Source: Diploscapter coronatus (lineage: Eukaryota; Nematoda; Chromadorea; Rhabditida; Rhabditidae). Taken from it: a stretch of DNA of 64,000 bases. The notes under the pieces are model-generated. The model was not told the origin of the DNA. It saw nothing but the letters and a program-made list of their open reading frames with translations, and ran no database searches. The position numbers and the translations under genes were made by a program. The DNA lies in the NCBI GenBank assembly GCA_964036155.1, contig OZ038422.1, forward strand, positions 42,307,201-42,371,200, given 5' to 3'. Positions 24,462-37,186 of the stretch are shown one piece after another. Every line of letters begins with the position of its first letter. Position 1 is the stretch's first letter.

Positions 24462-27400
24462 CTGAACTTTTCCTCTATATAACAATTGAAATGAAGAAAA
24501 TTACGAAGAGATTTGCGATAAAACGAAACAATTCAAAAAAAATAAAGAGATAAAATTAGTACGGATGATAGAAATGCATACCAACTTTAGCATTCAGAAT
24601 TTTGAACCACTGATAAAGCAATTCCTCAGAAATTGGAAGACTGCCAAAATCGCTCGTTTTCAATAGTAACGTGATGCCACATCCCAATCAACTATTCAGA
24701 TTATTACGGGGTCAAAAGGTTCAGGCTGAGGATAAAGAGATCAAGATTTATGAGGGATAAGGGCAGGATTTGGGGACAGATATACAAAACTGATTGATAT
24801 CTCACGTCTTTGTACAAAAATATTACGACAGATCGTTTCTGAATACTCAATGAGTTGAAGTAAAAGCGAGGAAGTTTAGCTCTGCTATTGCTTCAATCCA
24901 AAGATTTCAAGAAGGAAGCAAATCGGATCGAAACAACATTCTCTCGTCGATATGAAGACGAATACACACAACCCATCGCACAACGAATCGTTATCAGCAG
25001 GAAGGAAACTAGAAACTAATTACTCAAAGCCATCCATTCATTTTATGAAGAGGACTTTACTGAATCAGAGCACATTAGATAGAAGAGCCTGGACGATGCA
25101 TACATTTGAAGAGAGCTGATAATGATAAGCAGAACTAATCAATGGGAGAGGAATTGATAGAGAGAGAGGGACTGATAAGGAGGGGAATACTCTGTCTTTG
25201 CAGGAGGACGGAGGATGACACAGAATGAGCAGCAAAACTATTAAAGTTAAAGGCAAAAATAGCATTAGTTCGCGCCTGTTCCTATCACTAATCACTAAAT
25301 CAATTATTCCTCGCATCACGGTCATAAAATAATACCATCATTCATTTCTAAAAGTAGCAAAACTTGCAAAATGTACGTCAGAAAATTAAGAAAGCTCTTT
25401 TCCGAAATGTTGCAGATGAATTCAATGGAAAGAAATTCAAGAAAAATCAATGGGTTGAAACAAAAGTGATCATTTTAGGTGTCAGAAATCTGTAATCTGT
25501 GCAGAATAAAATAAACTGAATAGACAGTATGCAAGCAGGTTGTTGTACTGCACAACACCTTCAGAAACTTATCAATACAACCCAAGAAGCAGATAGAGAA
25601 GTGAGGGGAAATAGTGATAACGATAGAAGAGAAGAAAAGATTGATAAAGGGAAGAGAGATAGAGAGAATGATAGAGATAAAAGATAAGACAATGACAAGA
25701 AATGACAGAGCACTGATAACAGATAATATGGACATCTCTTTCTGATTCCTTTACTCTCTCACATTCGCATTATCTATCCCTTTGATAAGAAGAGAAATGT
25801 GTGATACAAAAGAATATACGAGGCAAGATCGAATTAGCTAAACGATAACATTGCAAAATGCGCTGATCATATCGATACAATTTTCCTTTTTTACAATTTA
25901 TCGGACTTGAAAGTTACCATTTCATAAAAAATGTTGAATTATTCGAAGTAAATGAAAATAATAAACAAAAGTGAATAAAAAAGTGATAAGGGAGATAAAT
26001 ACACCGCAAAATAGCCTAATTTTATAGAATTGATTAGGTTATCGACATAAAATGATGGGAAGATCAGGGGAAATCAAAGATAATCATCATGATTGCAGGG
26101 GACTATGTTGATAAACATCGCAGTCGATGCGTTTATCAGATGAAAAAGAGCTCGAGGCTTATCAAAAAAGTTGATCTTCGTGTACTTTTTCTGCAAAATC
26201 TAATGCTAAATTTGAGAGGTTGGAAAAAATACGACCTTCGTTCGCATGATCTATTTTTAAATGAAGATGATAAAGTAGCCATTTGAAATGTTATTCCTCG
26301 ACTTCCCACTAACAATATAATGGATCGCAGGAACGTGCAATTTGAATAATGGGATTCATAGTCAGTACAAAGAAGTTATGAAAAATAGAGATCGAGAAGG
26401 AGGATGGCAGATAAGTGAGTCGGAAAGATAGAGAAACCAAGGGAATAGTATGGAAAGATAAGAGAAGGAGAGATAAAGACGAGTTCGGAGAAAGGAAGAG
26501 CAATCGTTTCGAAGTGAGCCAGCCAGCTACAGATCTGTTTGGGAGATAAGCAACTCTAACTTGCAATTGGGTAGAGAGTGCGGAAATGAGAGAGGAACAG
26601 ACAGACAGAGGATGTATAGGAATCTATCTCACATAGAAAGGCATGCCTATCTGAAGCATATCTCGAAAGGCAAGTATATTCAACCATCTGATAAATGTCA
26701 GAGCCCTAGACAATGAGAAGAAGCTCTATCTGAATCTGAACCTTATAAAAGTCCTATTTTCGAATAAGAAAGGAGGAAGATTTCAGAAAATGATATCTTT
26801 GAAAAATAATCGAGACTATTTTGCTGATATTTTGCTCGCACTATTTGATTTCATTTTTTAAGTTGGAGTGTGTTGAGAGACCGTGCTATGAAAGTTATAG
26901 AAAAGATAGGGGAAAAGTTGAGAGAATATTATATGCTAAAATTAAACATTTTTAAAAGTAATAAATAAAAAATAATGATGTAATAAATCGATCATTCTTG
27001 AGGTTCTCCATATTCAACCGCAATGATTCCTTCCCTCTCTCCTACATCATCATCTCCCCATTTCTTTCACATTTCCGTGTCTCTGCTTTCCCCCTCACTT
27101 CAGATAACATCTTTCATTTCCTCTCCTCTTCTTTTATTTTCTTCCGTCCCAAACATTATATTCTATCCTACGAATTCTTAGAAAATTGTATAATTTTCAA
27201 TAAAATAATTTATTTTATTTAAAACTCTATAATTAATCAACACTTTTCATCGGGCTTGAATAAGATAAAACATTATTGCAAAAGAAATAAATAAGGATCA
27301 ATGGAGAAAATCAAATCAATCATATTAAGGAAAATTTGAAAATTCCAATTTTTAAAATCCATTAAATCGTGTACCAGTGAACTTGGAAAAAATTCATAAA

Positions 27401-27512
27401 TAAGCATGAACCGACTAAATCAATAATAAAATTTTCATTATTCGAGCCATGAGAGTAAAAAGCCAAATAAAAATAGCATCTACCTGCTCTACTGTGAACT
27501 CTCCCTTTGAAT
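24462..27512. other. Large intergenic region upstream of the FOG-like gene
   Basis: Three kb separate the FOG-like gene start from the end of the Ap4A hydrolase gene, the largest gap in the window. The strand shown is purine-rich with many GATA repeats between 24700 and 26700. From 27000 to 27200 it becomes pyrimidine-rich. No exon could be supported; open frames here follow the base composition. Confidence 0.6.
24700..26700. promoter_or_regulatory. Dense GATAA-motif cluster, likely enhancer/promoter of the FOG-like gene
   Basis: Counting by eye gives about thirty GATAA or TTATC words in 2 kb, for example at 24731, 24756, 25118, 25124, 25174, 25616, 25643, 25676, 25683, 25714, 25722, 25784, 25854, 25985, 25994, 26110, 26410, 26458, 26472, 26544 and 26690 on the plus strand and 24991, 25569, 25770, 25898, 26039, 26133 and 26159 on the minus. 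With about 64 percent A+T roughly seven or eight would be expected. Several are TGATAAG or TGATAA, the form bound by nematode endodermal and hypodermal GATA factors. The downstream gene encodes a GATA cofactor, so feedback by GATA factors is a reasonable inference. Confidence 0.6.
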
Positions 27513-29057
<1,545 letters not shown>

Positions 29058-29218
29058 TCAGGATTCAAAACTGAAAGATAAACAATTGGCATAGAACCAA
29101 ATCGTATAAAATTTTAAAAAATTATATGAAAATTCAAATTTCATTAATCTCCGGAACAAGTAACAATAACAAAAATTCTAGTGAATCTGCAATCTAAATT
29201 TCTAAATTTTCTGAAATT

Positions 29219-31618
29219 TCAATTTTTGACGAGGAAGAGCGAGTGATCGGGTCCAATTTGTATGTCCTTCACGCTGCCTGCCAACGTGACCTCGAACGGG
29301 AAATACTGGTCCTTTTCGTCTTTTAGGCCAAGCAGACCGTATCTGAAGCACAGTTTTTCTACCTTTAACGAGAATGAAAAATAACCGATTTTGTCCCCAA
29401 ATGAAAGCACGGTCCTCGTCGTTTATCACTGCCATTGCACAATTGCCAGCATATACTCGGTGAACCTGAGAAAGGAACAATTTCAACTTAGCATTTGGAG
29501 GAAATGTTATAACAGGTAAAGTAGGATTTAGTTCTATAAATTATCGGTGCTAATATATTTTTGGGGAAGTCAAAATAATGAAGCATGATGAATTGGCATG
29601 CCTTTCACTCAGGTTTACAAGTAACATTCAGCTCAAATTTTTAAGTTCACGAAAAGTAAACTCTTACCAAATCATGTTTCATCTAGGCAATGGCAATAAA
29701 TGTTGAGAGAAACTACCTTTCGATTTTCGAAAAGTGGTTGATCCAATTTGACAGGCTTCTCGGTTTTCTGCATGTTAGGGCCCATTCCGACTATTCCCGC
29801 TCCCCAGACGTATACCTGAAAATGAAGAGTTATCTTATAAACTTGAAATTCATGAAAATTCCAAATTCCCCACCTCTCCTTGTTCGTTAGCGACAATGCA
29901 GCCGAAAGCTGTTGATCCGATTGAAGTGATTTTTCCGAGTGACAGGGGAATTCGGGTCGAGTATTTTAGCTGAAAAGACGGAGGATTTACTTTTCAAATG
30001 ATTTTCTCGAATTTTACAATTTGGTGAATTCGAAATACGAATACCAAAAAAAAATTCGCAAAATAGTTTCCTCGAAAAGCTACACCATTTGATAATGGAA
30101 CAGTTAAGCAGTATTTTAAAAATGCAATTTTCGAACAAGCTTCAATATCCCAATTCGAATGCTGCTATTGATAATCCGGGTCAGCAATGTTTTCCAGAAG
30201 CACAAATAAAGATTCTAGAAACTCGCCTGTATTTGCGTATTGCCCATTCCAGCCTGTCCATACTCTGACTGTCCCCAGATGAAGACGTCTCCCCTGTCCG
30301 ACAGAGCCATGATTGTGTCAGTGCTGCCCGCGATGCCAATAATCCTCTCTCCTTCTGCGTCCCCGAGGATCTTTGCAGGCAGAGGCTGAATGCCGTATCG
30401 ACCATTCGCACATTGACCGTCTTCGTTCAGACCAAATGCAAAAACCTTAAGTCTCGTTATTGCTAAGGCTTCTTCTTCTTCTTCTTCAATTGTTATATTG
30501 AAGGGCTTCCTTTCGGAAAAGATATTATTACATTTAAAAAAAGATATACATCTTTCTACGAAAATCCAACCTCTCCACTTTCGGTGAGTATAAAAGAGGT
30601 GTCGAGTGAACAGTGAACTGCAACGGCTTTGCTCGTTGAAGGAATCTCTATCGAAGGTAGCTGTTCCTCCATTTGCTGAAAATCAAGATATTTTTAAAAA
30701 GTTATTTTAAAAGAAAACTCACTCCAACGAGAATCTTACGTTGTTCCGGATCGACTCCACACTGGCCGTGATTATTGTCGCCGAATGCATAGACTGAACC
30801 GTCTTTGAACGCAACTAGACTGTGGGCTCGGCCTGGAATTTATAAACTAGAGAATAGAAACAGTTCAAAGGTAAATTCCTCGATTACAATGAACTCTTCG
30901 CTGAAAATAAATCGAAACATCCATTCGAAGGGAATTTCCCGCAAGTCGTTTTGAAAGAAGACTCTACTTTTACCTGAAGAAATGGAAACGATTTTGCCTT
31001 CATTCGGGAGAGTTATTCTCTTGGGAGAGATGTAGTATTCCTGTCCAGTTGCCTCAGTGTGGAAATGTCCTGCAATCTGCCATAGATTGTTGAGCCCCGA
31101 GCCGTACAGCTTGTCTGCAGAGGCGAACAGGGAGAATCCGAATCCACAGGAGATTCGACGGATGTCCCGGATGTTGAAGTACTGCACGCGACGAGGGAAT
31201 ACCACTTCTGATTGGATGCCTTTCTGGAAAGTTCAGATTTTTGTAATTTTATCAGAAAAAGAGTACAAATCTTCTATGACTTACAGAAGATTTTTGATCC
31301 GACCCTTGGAAGCATTATTCATTGTCTTCTACTAACAATATTTCGCTTCAAATGTGGGTTAATTTTAAAAAAAGTATTTTAATCGAATCGAAATTTCTTT
31401 GAAAACAAAGCAATTTTGGAAACCCCTACATTAACGCCGGGCATGACGAATTTGGCGATTCCCAGAGCTCCCGTAGCAGCGAGTCCGCATCCATACACGG
31501 ACAGAGACGTCCTCTGTTTCCTCTTCAATTCAGCTGCAGTCGGCGCTGCTTTCGTCGAGAAATTCGCTGCCTCTGTCCAGGCGAATTTCCTCCGCAATCC
31601 TCGTGAAGAAACCAGCAT
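29219..31618 (-). CDS. RCC1-like protein, RCC1L (WBSCR16)-type, mitochondrial, 423 aa
   Basis: Nine exons on the minus strand: 31430-31618, 30974-31223, 30723-30832, 30571-30675, 30227-30445, 29874-29969, 29717-29815, 29386-29465, 29219-29342. The N-terminus is basic and Ser/Ala-rich like a mitochondrial targeting peptide, followed by VYGCGLAATGALGIAKFV, the RCC1L-type opening blade. Repeated blades follow, with VYAFGDNNHGQCG, VFAFGLNEDGQC, VFIWGQSEYGQAG, VYVWGAGIVGMGPN and AFIWGQNRYGLLG. Human RCC1L acts in mitochondria, in mitoribosome assembly and as an exchange factor for OPA1. The intron at 30226 appears to use a GC donor (CAG/GCGAGT), required by phase. It is likely the first gene of an operon with ndx-4. 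It shares a 220-bp divergent promoter with the TMEM256-like gene. Confidence 0.9.
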
Positions 31619-31838
31619 CTGAATCTAAAATCAACGAAAAATCAGAGAAAAAAAATTTTTTTTTAAGTCTAGCAAGAATTCAAACGAAAAATAGGCGCAT
31701 TGCATCAAGCGAAGTGAACAAATATGTATTGCAGAAAATGTGAATGTCCATCGCTTTTGAAAGATTTTCATATTTTTTTTTTTTTATTTTTATTTTCTCG
31801 TGATTTTTTTTACTTTATTTTATCTTTCAGACTTTTTC
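31619..31838. promoter_or_regulatory. Compact divergent promoter between RCC1L-like and TMEM256-like genes
   Basis: Only 220 bp separate the two start codons, which face away from each other. Each start has a nearby acceptor-like site (GATTTTAG/ATTCAG on the minus side, TATCTTTCAG at 31821-31830 on the plus side), so true promoters may be shorter still. Co-regulation of the two genes is an inference. Confidence 0.5.
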
Positions 31839-33199
31839 ATGGCAGTAGCGACTGGGGCGATTTGGGATCAGGTAGGTTAAAAAATATATATAGGAAAAAT
31901 AAACCACTTGTCGAAAAATTTCGATTTCTCTGGTAAAATTAATCATTTCGTTTCCCTCCTATTTTTATTTTTTAGTTTTTCCTAGATCGTTGAAACCGTG
32001 AGCTTCTTCATTCCCGAAGCCGGCAGACGCCACAACAAATACGTTTCTACTCCAGTTCAGACGCACTGCTCTGGTCCTGTCATTGAAGTTGGAGGTAGAA
32101 TTCTGATTTTTGTTTTCTATTTTTCTTACAGTTTCAATTTAAACTAAATTTTAACTTATTTTGGCACACGCCTAGCTTCAAAACCATTATCTTTGATCTG
32201 AAGTTTTAACTCTACCAAACTACGTGACACATGCAAACTTACTTGCATCATTGACCTATTTGATAGCGTATTCAAAAGTCGAGGAGTATTCATCATTTCA
32301 TTATTTTTGCACTCTAAAATATGCTCCTCTGGACGATTTCTTCCCTAATCGCATTTTTCTTCCCAGCAATGTCCCCGTTCGTCCGTCTGGCCGGTCTGTC
32401 GGGAGCACTCGCCATTTCTCTCGGAGCTTATGGATCTCATGGTATGTCCATAACTTGGCTGATTCCGAATTTTGGCGCAAATAAGTTCCGATGAAAAGAG
32501 GTGGGAGAGGCAAATGGGCGTAGGGGAAAATTGCATTAGTCGACGGAAATTTTCTCATTGAGATTCTATAATCGCGGGGTCTATCCTGATTCACTAACAG
32601 CCCGTCGTTTATCATTCATTCCGTTTTCTGTTCAATTTCAGTGATCGCCGAAGATCAGTCGATCGAATTCAAGCGTAAACGAGCCTTCGATGCAGGTTCG
32701 CGATACCATCTCATCCACTCTCTGGCCTTACTCGGCGCTCACAAGGCTAGATTCCCCATGCTAACTGCGTCTCTCTTCACAGGTATATTTTGTATTTTTT
32801 TTTTATAAATGATTTTGAAACCTAGGTTTTGTCACTTATTCTTGTCAAAAAGAGTGAACTTTCAAATTTTAAATGAGAATATTGCTCATCTAAATGAGCA
32901 GCATCAAGTCTCAACTTCAGCTTTAGATTTTCATCTGAATTTTATGTTGTTCCTTTCGAAAGAAATAGAAGGCGGCATAGTGTAATTGAACGGATGATTA
33001 ACAGCTTTACACAATCCTGATTCAAATTTCGACAATCCTTTTCTAACTCTAAAATACTTTTTTTTAATTTTCAGCAGGCATAACGTTGTTCTGTGGTCCG
33101 TGCTATCACTACTCGATCACAGGAGAGGAATCGTTCCGCAAATTCACTCCCTACGGGGGCATTCTGTTCATCGTGGGCTGGCTCTCCTTCATCCTCTAA
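31839..33199 (+). CDS. TMEM256/DUF423-like small membrane protein, 160 aa
   Basis: Five exons: 31839-31871, 31986-32094, 32367-32441, 32642-32782, 33075-33199; phases close. From residue 48 on the protein matches the TMEM256/DUF423 family: FVRLAGLSGALAISLGAYGS, then RYHLIHSLALLGAH, GITLFCGPCYHYSITG and a final GGILFIVGWLSFIL. It has about four hydrophobic helices. Human TMEM256 is about 113 aa, so this protein carries an N-terminal extension of about 47 aa (exons 1-2). Translation could instead start at the Met in exon 3 (near 32369), giving the usual length. The molecular function of the family is unknown; mitochondrial membrane location is reported for animal members. Confidence 0.9.
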
Positions 33200-33888
33200 A
33201 CAGGCAGGCGACCGGACAATCTCCAAAAATGCAATTCTTCAACATTTTCGTATGTTGGATTTTCAGATTCTACTGGGTAAATTTCAGGAATAAGTTTACA
33301 ACAAAAAAAATTGCATTTTATTTCACAGTAACTTATTCTGAAAATATTCTATCTCTTGTATTCGAGTAGTTAAAGTAGACAAAGAATAAATTTATTCACA
33401 AAGTCGTAAAGTATCACAAATTGTTGATAAGAGATTTGAAATCGGAGTAACCGTATGGAAATAGTTTCAATTTTTGGTTGTTTGAAGTTTTGTAAAGTCG
33501 ATGAATTTCAAGACTCTTTAGAAATGACGAAAATTCAATTTAGAAGAAATGAAAGAATCGATTGTCAAATTACAGGTTGATTGAGTTTAGGATTAGGAAT
33601 CTAGCTCATGATTATGTGTAAGGTCGTGGAGCAACATTAAAAGATTATGGTAGAAATCGCAGTGGTTTTTACGAGGAAGTGTAATTTACATTAATAGCGT
33701 TCGAGGAATAAATTAGCTTGCGTAAGGCAAGTTGAAAATGCACCAACTTTGACCAATATCTCGTGGGTATCACAAAAGGTAGAAAGTTGTCGTTAACAAA
33801 CTGAGAATTTCTAACATTCGAATGACTGACATTTTGAAGTTCTCAAAATGAAACTGATAAATAATACCATGGAAATACTGTTACTCGA
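33200..33888. other. Intergenic between convergent TMEM256-like and OSTF1 genes
   Basis: Contains the two 3' ends. The only feature seen is the poly-A signal listed for the TMEM256-like gene. Open frames at 33093-33369 lie in another frame over its last exon and 3' UTR. Confidence 0.5.
33385..33390 (+). terminator. Poly-A signal AATAAA for TMEM256-like gene
   Basis: AATAAA lies 186 nt after the stop codon of the TMEM256-like gene and is the first good signal downstream. Confidence 0.5.
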
Positions 33889-35187
33889 TTAATTATCGTC
33901 GTCGCTCCCCGATTCGTACTCGTTTCCAGCGTCCTCATTCACTATGTCATTGCGCATCGCCTGGTCCAACAGAGCTGCCACATCGGCGTCCTGAAATGAT
34001 AAAAAATAAAATGACTCCTAGGAAATTCGAGCAATGAAGGAGGCTAGGATTAGATTAGAAGAATAAAAATCAATTCAATTGTGTAGAATTTGGATTCCCG
34101 AACCTTTCAAAAACTAATTTCATCCAACCTTTAACCCAAAATTGTCTTACTTTAGCGATATCAAGCGGAGTGGCTCTCTGCTGATTCCTCAGCCAGACAT
34201 TAGCCCCTTTGTCGAGCAGCATCTGTACGCAGTCCTTGTGACCTCTCCACGAAGCTGCGTGAAGGGGAGTATCACCCAGTTTGTTCTGCAAACAGCTTTC
34301 ATTGGAAAAATCTCCATCTGGTATGGAACTATTCATAATAGTTGCCACGATTTGTAACAAAAATGCTATAAATGAGGGAACTTGTTAGAAATTACTCTAT
34401 AATCTGTATTTTTTTTTTTAAATCAGACCTGAGAAGAAACAGAAATATTCGGTAGTTCGAGGAGATACTTGACGATTTCCGTGTGCCCTCCGTGACAAGC
34501 CCAATACAGAGCGGTAGAGCCGGATTTGTCGAGCGAGTTTACGGAGACCTGAAGATAGATTCCAACTTCATTTCAAACTTCTCTAATATATATACCTGCT
34601 CCTGAATGCATTCCTTCAGAAAGGGGAAGTTGCCTCGTTTTGCTGCCTCGTGAAGGGGGTTCGGGAGTTCTTCCACATTTTCGCTGGTTACTAAAAATTT
34701 TTAAAATAAAAAAATCTTATCATTCCATGAAAATAGGAAGAAACGAAAATTTGCAGACTTCCTCCATTCCCTAACAAAACGAATATGAAAGCTCTAATTA
34801 GCTGCGTGTTGCTTTGAACTTTTCGACCTACCATAATTAGCAGGAACGAGTCCCTTTCTGCCTCCGCAACTCGCGGGCAGCCAGTCGTCGTTCGGTCCTT
34901 TATCACTCACATACAGCAGATCGCCTTCCGAAAACGACATTTCTTGGTCCTGCAAGCAACAAATTGCTAACCTAATCTGTCCTATTGGGTGTTACTCATT
35001 TTCTTTAGAAATTCCGGAGATCGTTACTCTTTCCTTGGGATTTTAAAAATAAATAGAGAAAAGCATAGAGAGGAAAGGATATTGGAAAATCAGGAAAGAT
35101 ACTCACGCTCCTTGCCGAATAGTCATAGAGAGCCCTGTAGACTTTAACTCTGCCAGGCTTGGGTGCGGGTGCAGGCGGATGGGCCAT
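33889..35187 (-). CDS. OSTF1-like SH3/ankyrin adaptor, 216 aa
   Basis: Six exons on the minus strand: 35107-35187, 34832-34949, 34596-34690, 34429-34548, 34151-34285, 33889-33990. The layout is that of osteoclast-stimulating factor 1 (214 aa in man): a Pro-rich N-terminus with [14 protein letters not shown] opening an SH3 domain (about residues 14-70, with ALYDYSARS and LVPANY), then ankyrin repeats with [40 protein letters not shown] and [19 protein letters not shown]. The C-terminus is acidic ([11 protein letters not shown]). OSTF1 is a small cytosolic adaptor that binds Src-family and SMN-type partners. CTTTTTCAG lies 7 nt before the ATG. Confidence 0.96.
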
Positions 35188-35571
35188 CGATACACTGAAA
35201 AAGACCCAAATTATTTATTCATCGAAAAAAAAAATAAATATCGAATGCGTCATCGAAAAAGGAAAATGCAGCGGACTCAACAGGTTTCCGCTCAAAACGC
35301 GTATCAAGTGGTCTCCGCTTTTTCTTTTCTTTTTCACTTCATTTTTGCGCGTTTTAAAATCTTGCCAATTTCGAAATTTTCTTCTTTTTCCGACATTTAT
35401 AAAACTTCATCCGTTTCTCTCTGATCGCCTATTTTGAACATTTATTTTTCCAGTCGAAAGTAGTGTTAGCGTCGAAGAAAACTTTGTGAACTTATGAACG
35501 TTCCAAATTGACGACACGTGAACTGGATGAAGTTTTCAAATATTTCATTTTTTGACAGAATATTTTTAAGG

Positions 35572-37186
35572 ATGACAAGTTTGCCGAATGACTCTCAAGG
35601 CTGCGGTAATTTGATGGAGGATGAGAACCTGAATCATCAGCATGAGAAGGGCGACCTGCAAATGTCCAGCAGTCCGGGCAAAGCCTCGATCCACTCGACT
35701 AGCAGTCAGCTAGAATACGAGAAGTACATGCAAATCCTCAGCACCGCAAAAATGCTCGCTGACAAGAAAGACGAGGGGCAAGATGTAAGCATTTTTCTCG
35801 ATTTCTCAAGAAGAAAAAAATAAACTAAATTTGAAGATTCGAGAAGAAGTGGCCCAGTTACGTGCTTTCGTAGAGGATTTGGACCCGGAAGAAATACCGA
35901 CTTTCGGAGGCAACCCGATGCTTGTCGTCATGCTTCTCGAGGTGCATTTTTTTTCCAATTTTTTCAAATATTCAAAAATTGTGGGATCAAAAAGAAAACA
36001 AACGATAATCAAAAGAATCGATGAGGATTATTGAGAAGGAAAATGATAAGAATGGTGATGAACCAACAAAGTTACTGCTTCTAACTTGTTAATGGGGATT
36101 TTCTCTTGCCTCACTTGCTGAAATGTGTAATATTGCGGTTTCCTGAAGGGAGAAAAAACGGCATAAGGAAAGTCGCAAATTAGCTTTCTTATCCGAGTGT
36201 GTAAACTCTATTAGAGGCAGTAGAAAGTCAGCCACTGACTTAGTGATCTTAAATAGTTTTTAGTGATGATCCGATAAAAGAGTTGAGATCGATTCGATTT
36301 TCAGCAAGAAAACGAAGAATTGCCTCCCCGTGCAGATTCGGCCATCCAGACCTCGCTGACCCCGCCCCCTTCCAGCCGAGAAGTCCCTGTTCCCCCACTC
36401 GAATTGGAGCAGCTTCGTCATCACGACCTTTCTGCAAGGTACACTTTCAATTATCGTTTTTCTTCGGATGAAATTGAAAGTTTTTGACTTTTGAAATGGG
36501 CCGATTATAAATTAGAAATAGAAAGATTAAAACTAGAGCCTTCTGATGTTAATCACTTTCCAAAACTCAAGAATTGTGATTGAATTGGTAAACGAGGGTG
36601 TTCAGATTTCCAATTTTGAGCATTTCCAAATCGGAGTCGAGACTTTTTTTGGTAGTGGTATTAATTCTCATTAGAGCGAGGTGTGTGATACAAGAAAATT
36701 GCAGAACGAGAGTCCTTGTGGTCGTATCAGAGACGCTCTCATTTTTGCATACTATTTTCTCGTTGTCGTACCTCGTTCTAATGAGGACCAACGCCACCAC
36801 TGATTCCGAAATCGGAATTATGGTGTCCCAATATCACCGAATGTAGAATATCGTATACTCTTGATTGGTAAACTCTTCAATTCATCCGACCAAACTTCAG
36901 AGAAAATGCATCGCCGCGTCGAAGGAGGAAGCGACGTTTATCTGCCGGGAACGAATTCGACCCCGAGCCTGAGACGGAAATGGAGTCGCTGCCCCGAATG
37001 AGTCTGACCGCAGTGAGCAGTGTGGACTGTCCCCCTTCCCTCTCTGCCTCCCCCATACAGGTCAGACTCGAGAGGTCAGGCCTGTCCTGGGCGGACTTCC
37101 TCTATCTGTTCATCGTCATCGCCATCGTCTATTGGTTCTACAATCACATGTCGCATCACCACTGCACTGCAGATCATCCCATCTAA
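35572..37186 (+). CDS. Unrecognised tail-anchored protein, 245 aa
   Basis: Four exons: 35572-35784, 35837-35941, 36305-36438, 36901-37186; all phases close and the donors and acceptors are standard. I do not recognise a family. The N-terminal 70 residues are polar with a Ser-rich patch. Residues about 55-120 look helical (LEYEKYMQILSTAKMLADKK, IREEVAQLRAFVEDLDP, NPMLVVMLLEQENEELP). A Pro-rich linker and a basic cluster (SPRRRRKRRLSAG) follow, which could be a nuclear-localisation or phosphorylation site. The only hydrophobic segment, DFLYLFIVIAIVYWFY, is about 15 residues from the C-terminus and is followed by MSHHHCTADHPI. This is the layout of a tail-anchored protein of the ER, nuclear envelope or mitochondrial outer membrane. 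Intron 3 holds a fold-back repeat. Confidence 0.8.
36653..36803. repeat. Fold-back (inverted-repeat) element, copy 1
   Basis: Lies in intron 3 of the tail-anchored gene. The core arms are 36667-36714 and about 36737-36785: the left arm starts CTCATTAGAGCGAGGTGTG and the right arm, read on the other strand, starts CTCATTAGAACGAGGTACG. Symmetry weakly extends outward to GTGGT...ACCAC-type ends. A second copy is at 54786-54925. Transcripts of the intron could form a hairpin. Confidence 0.75.
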
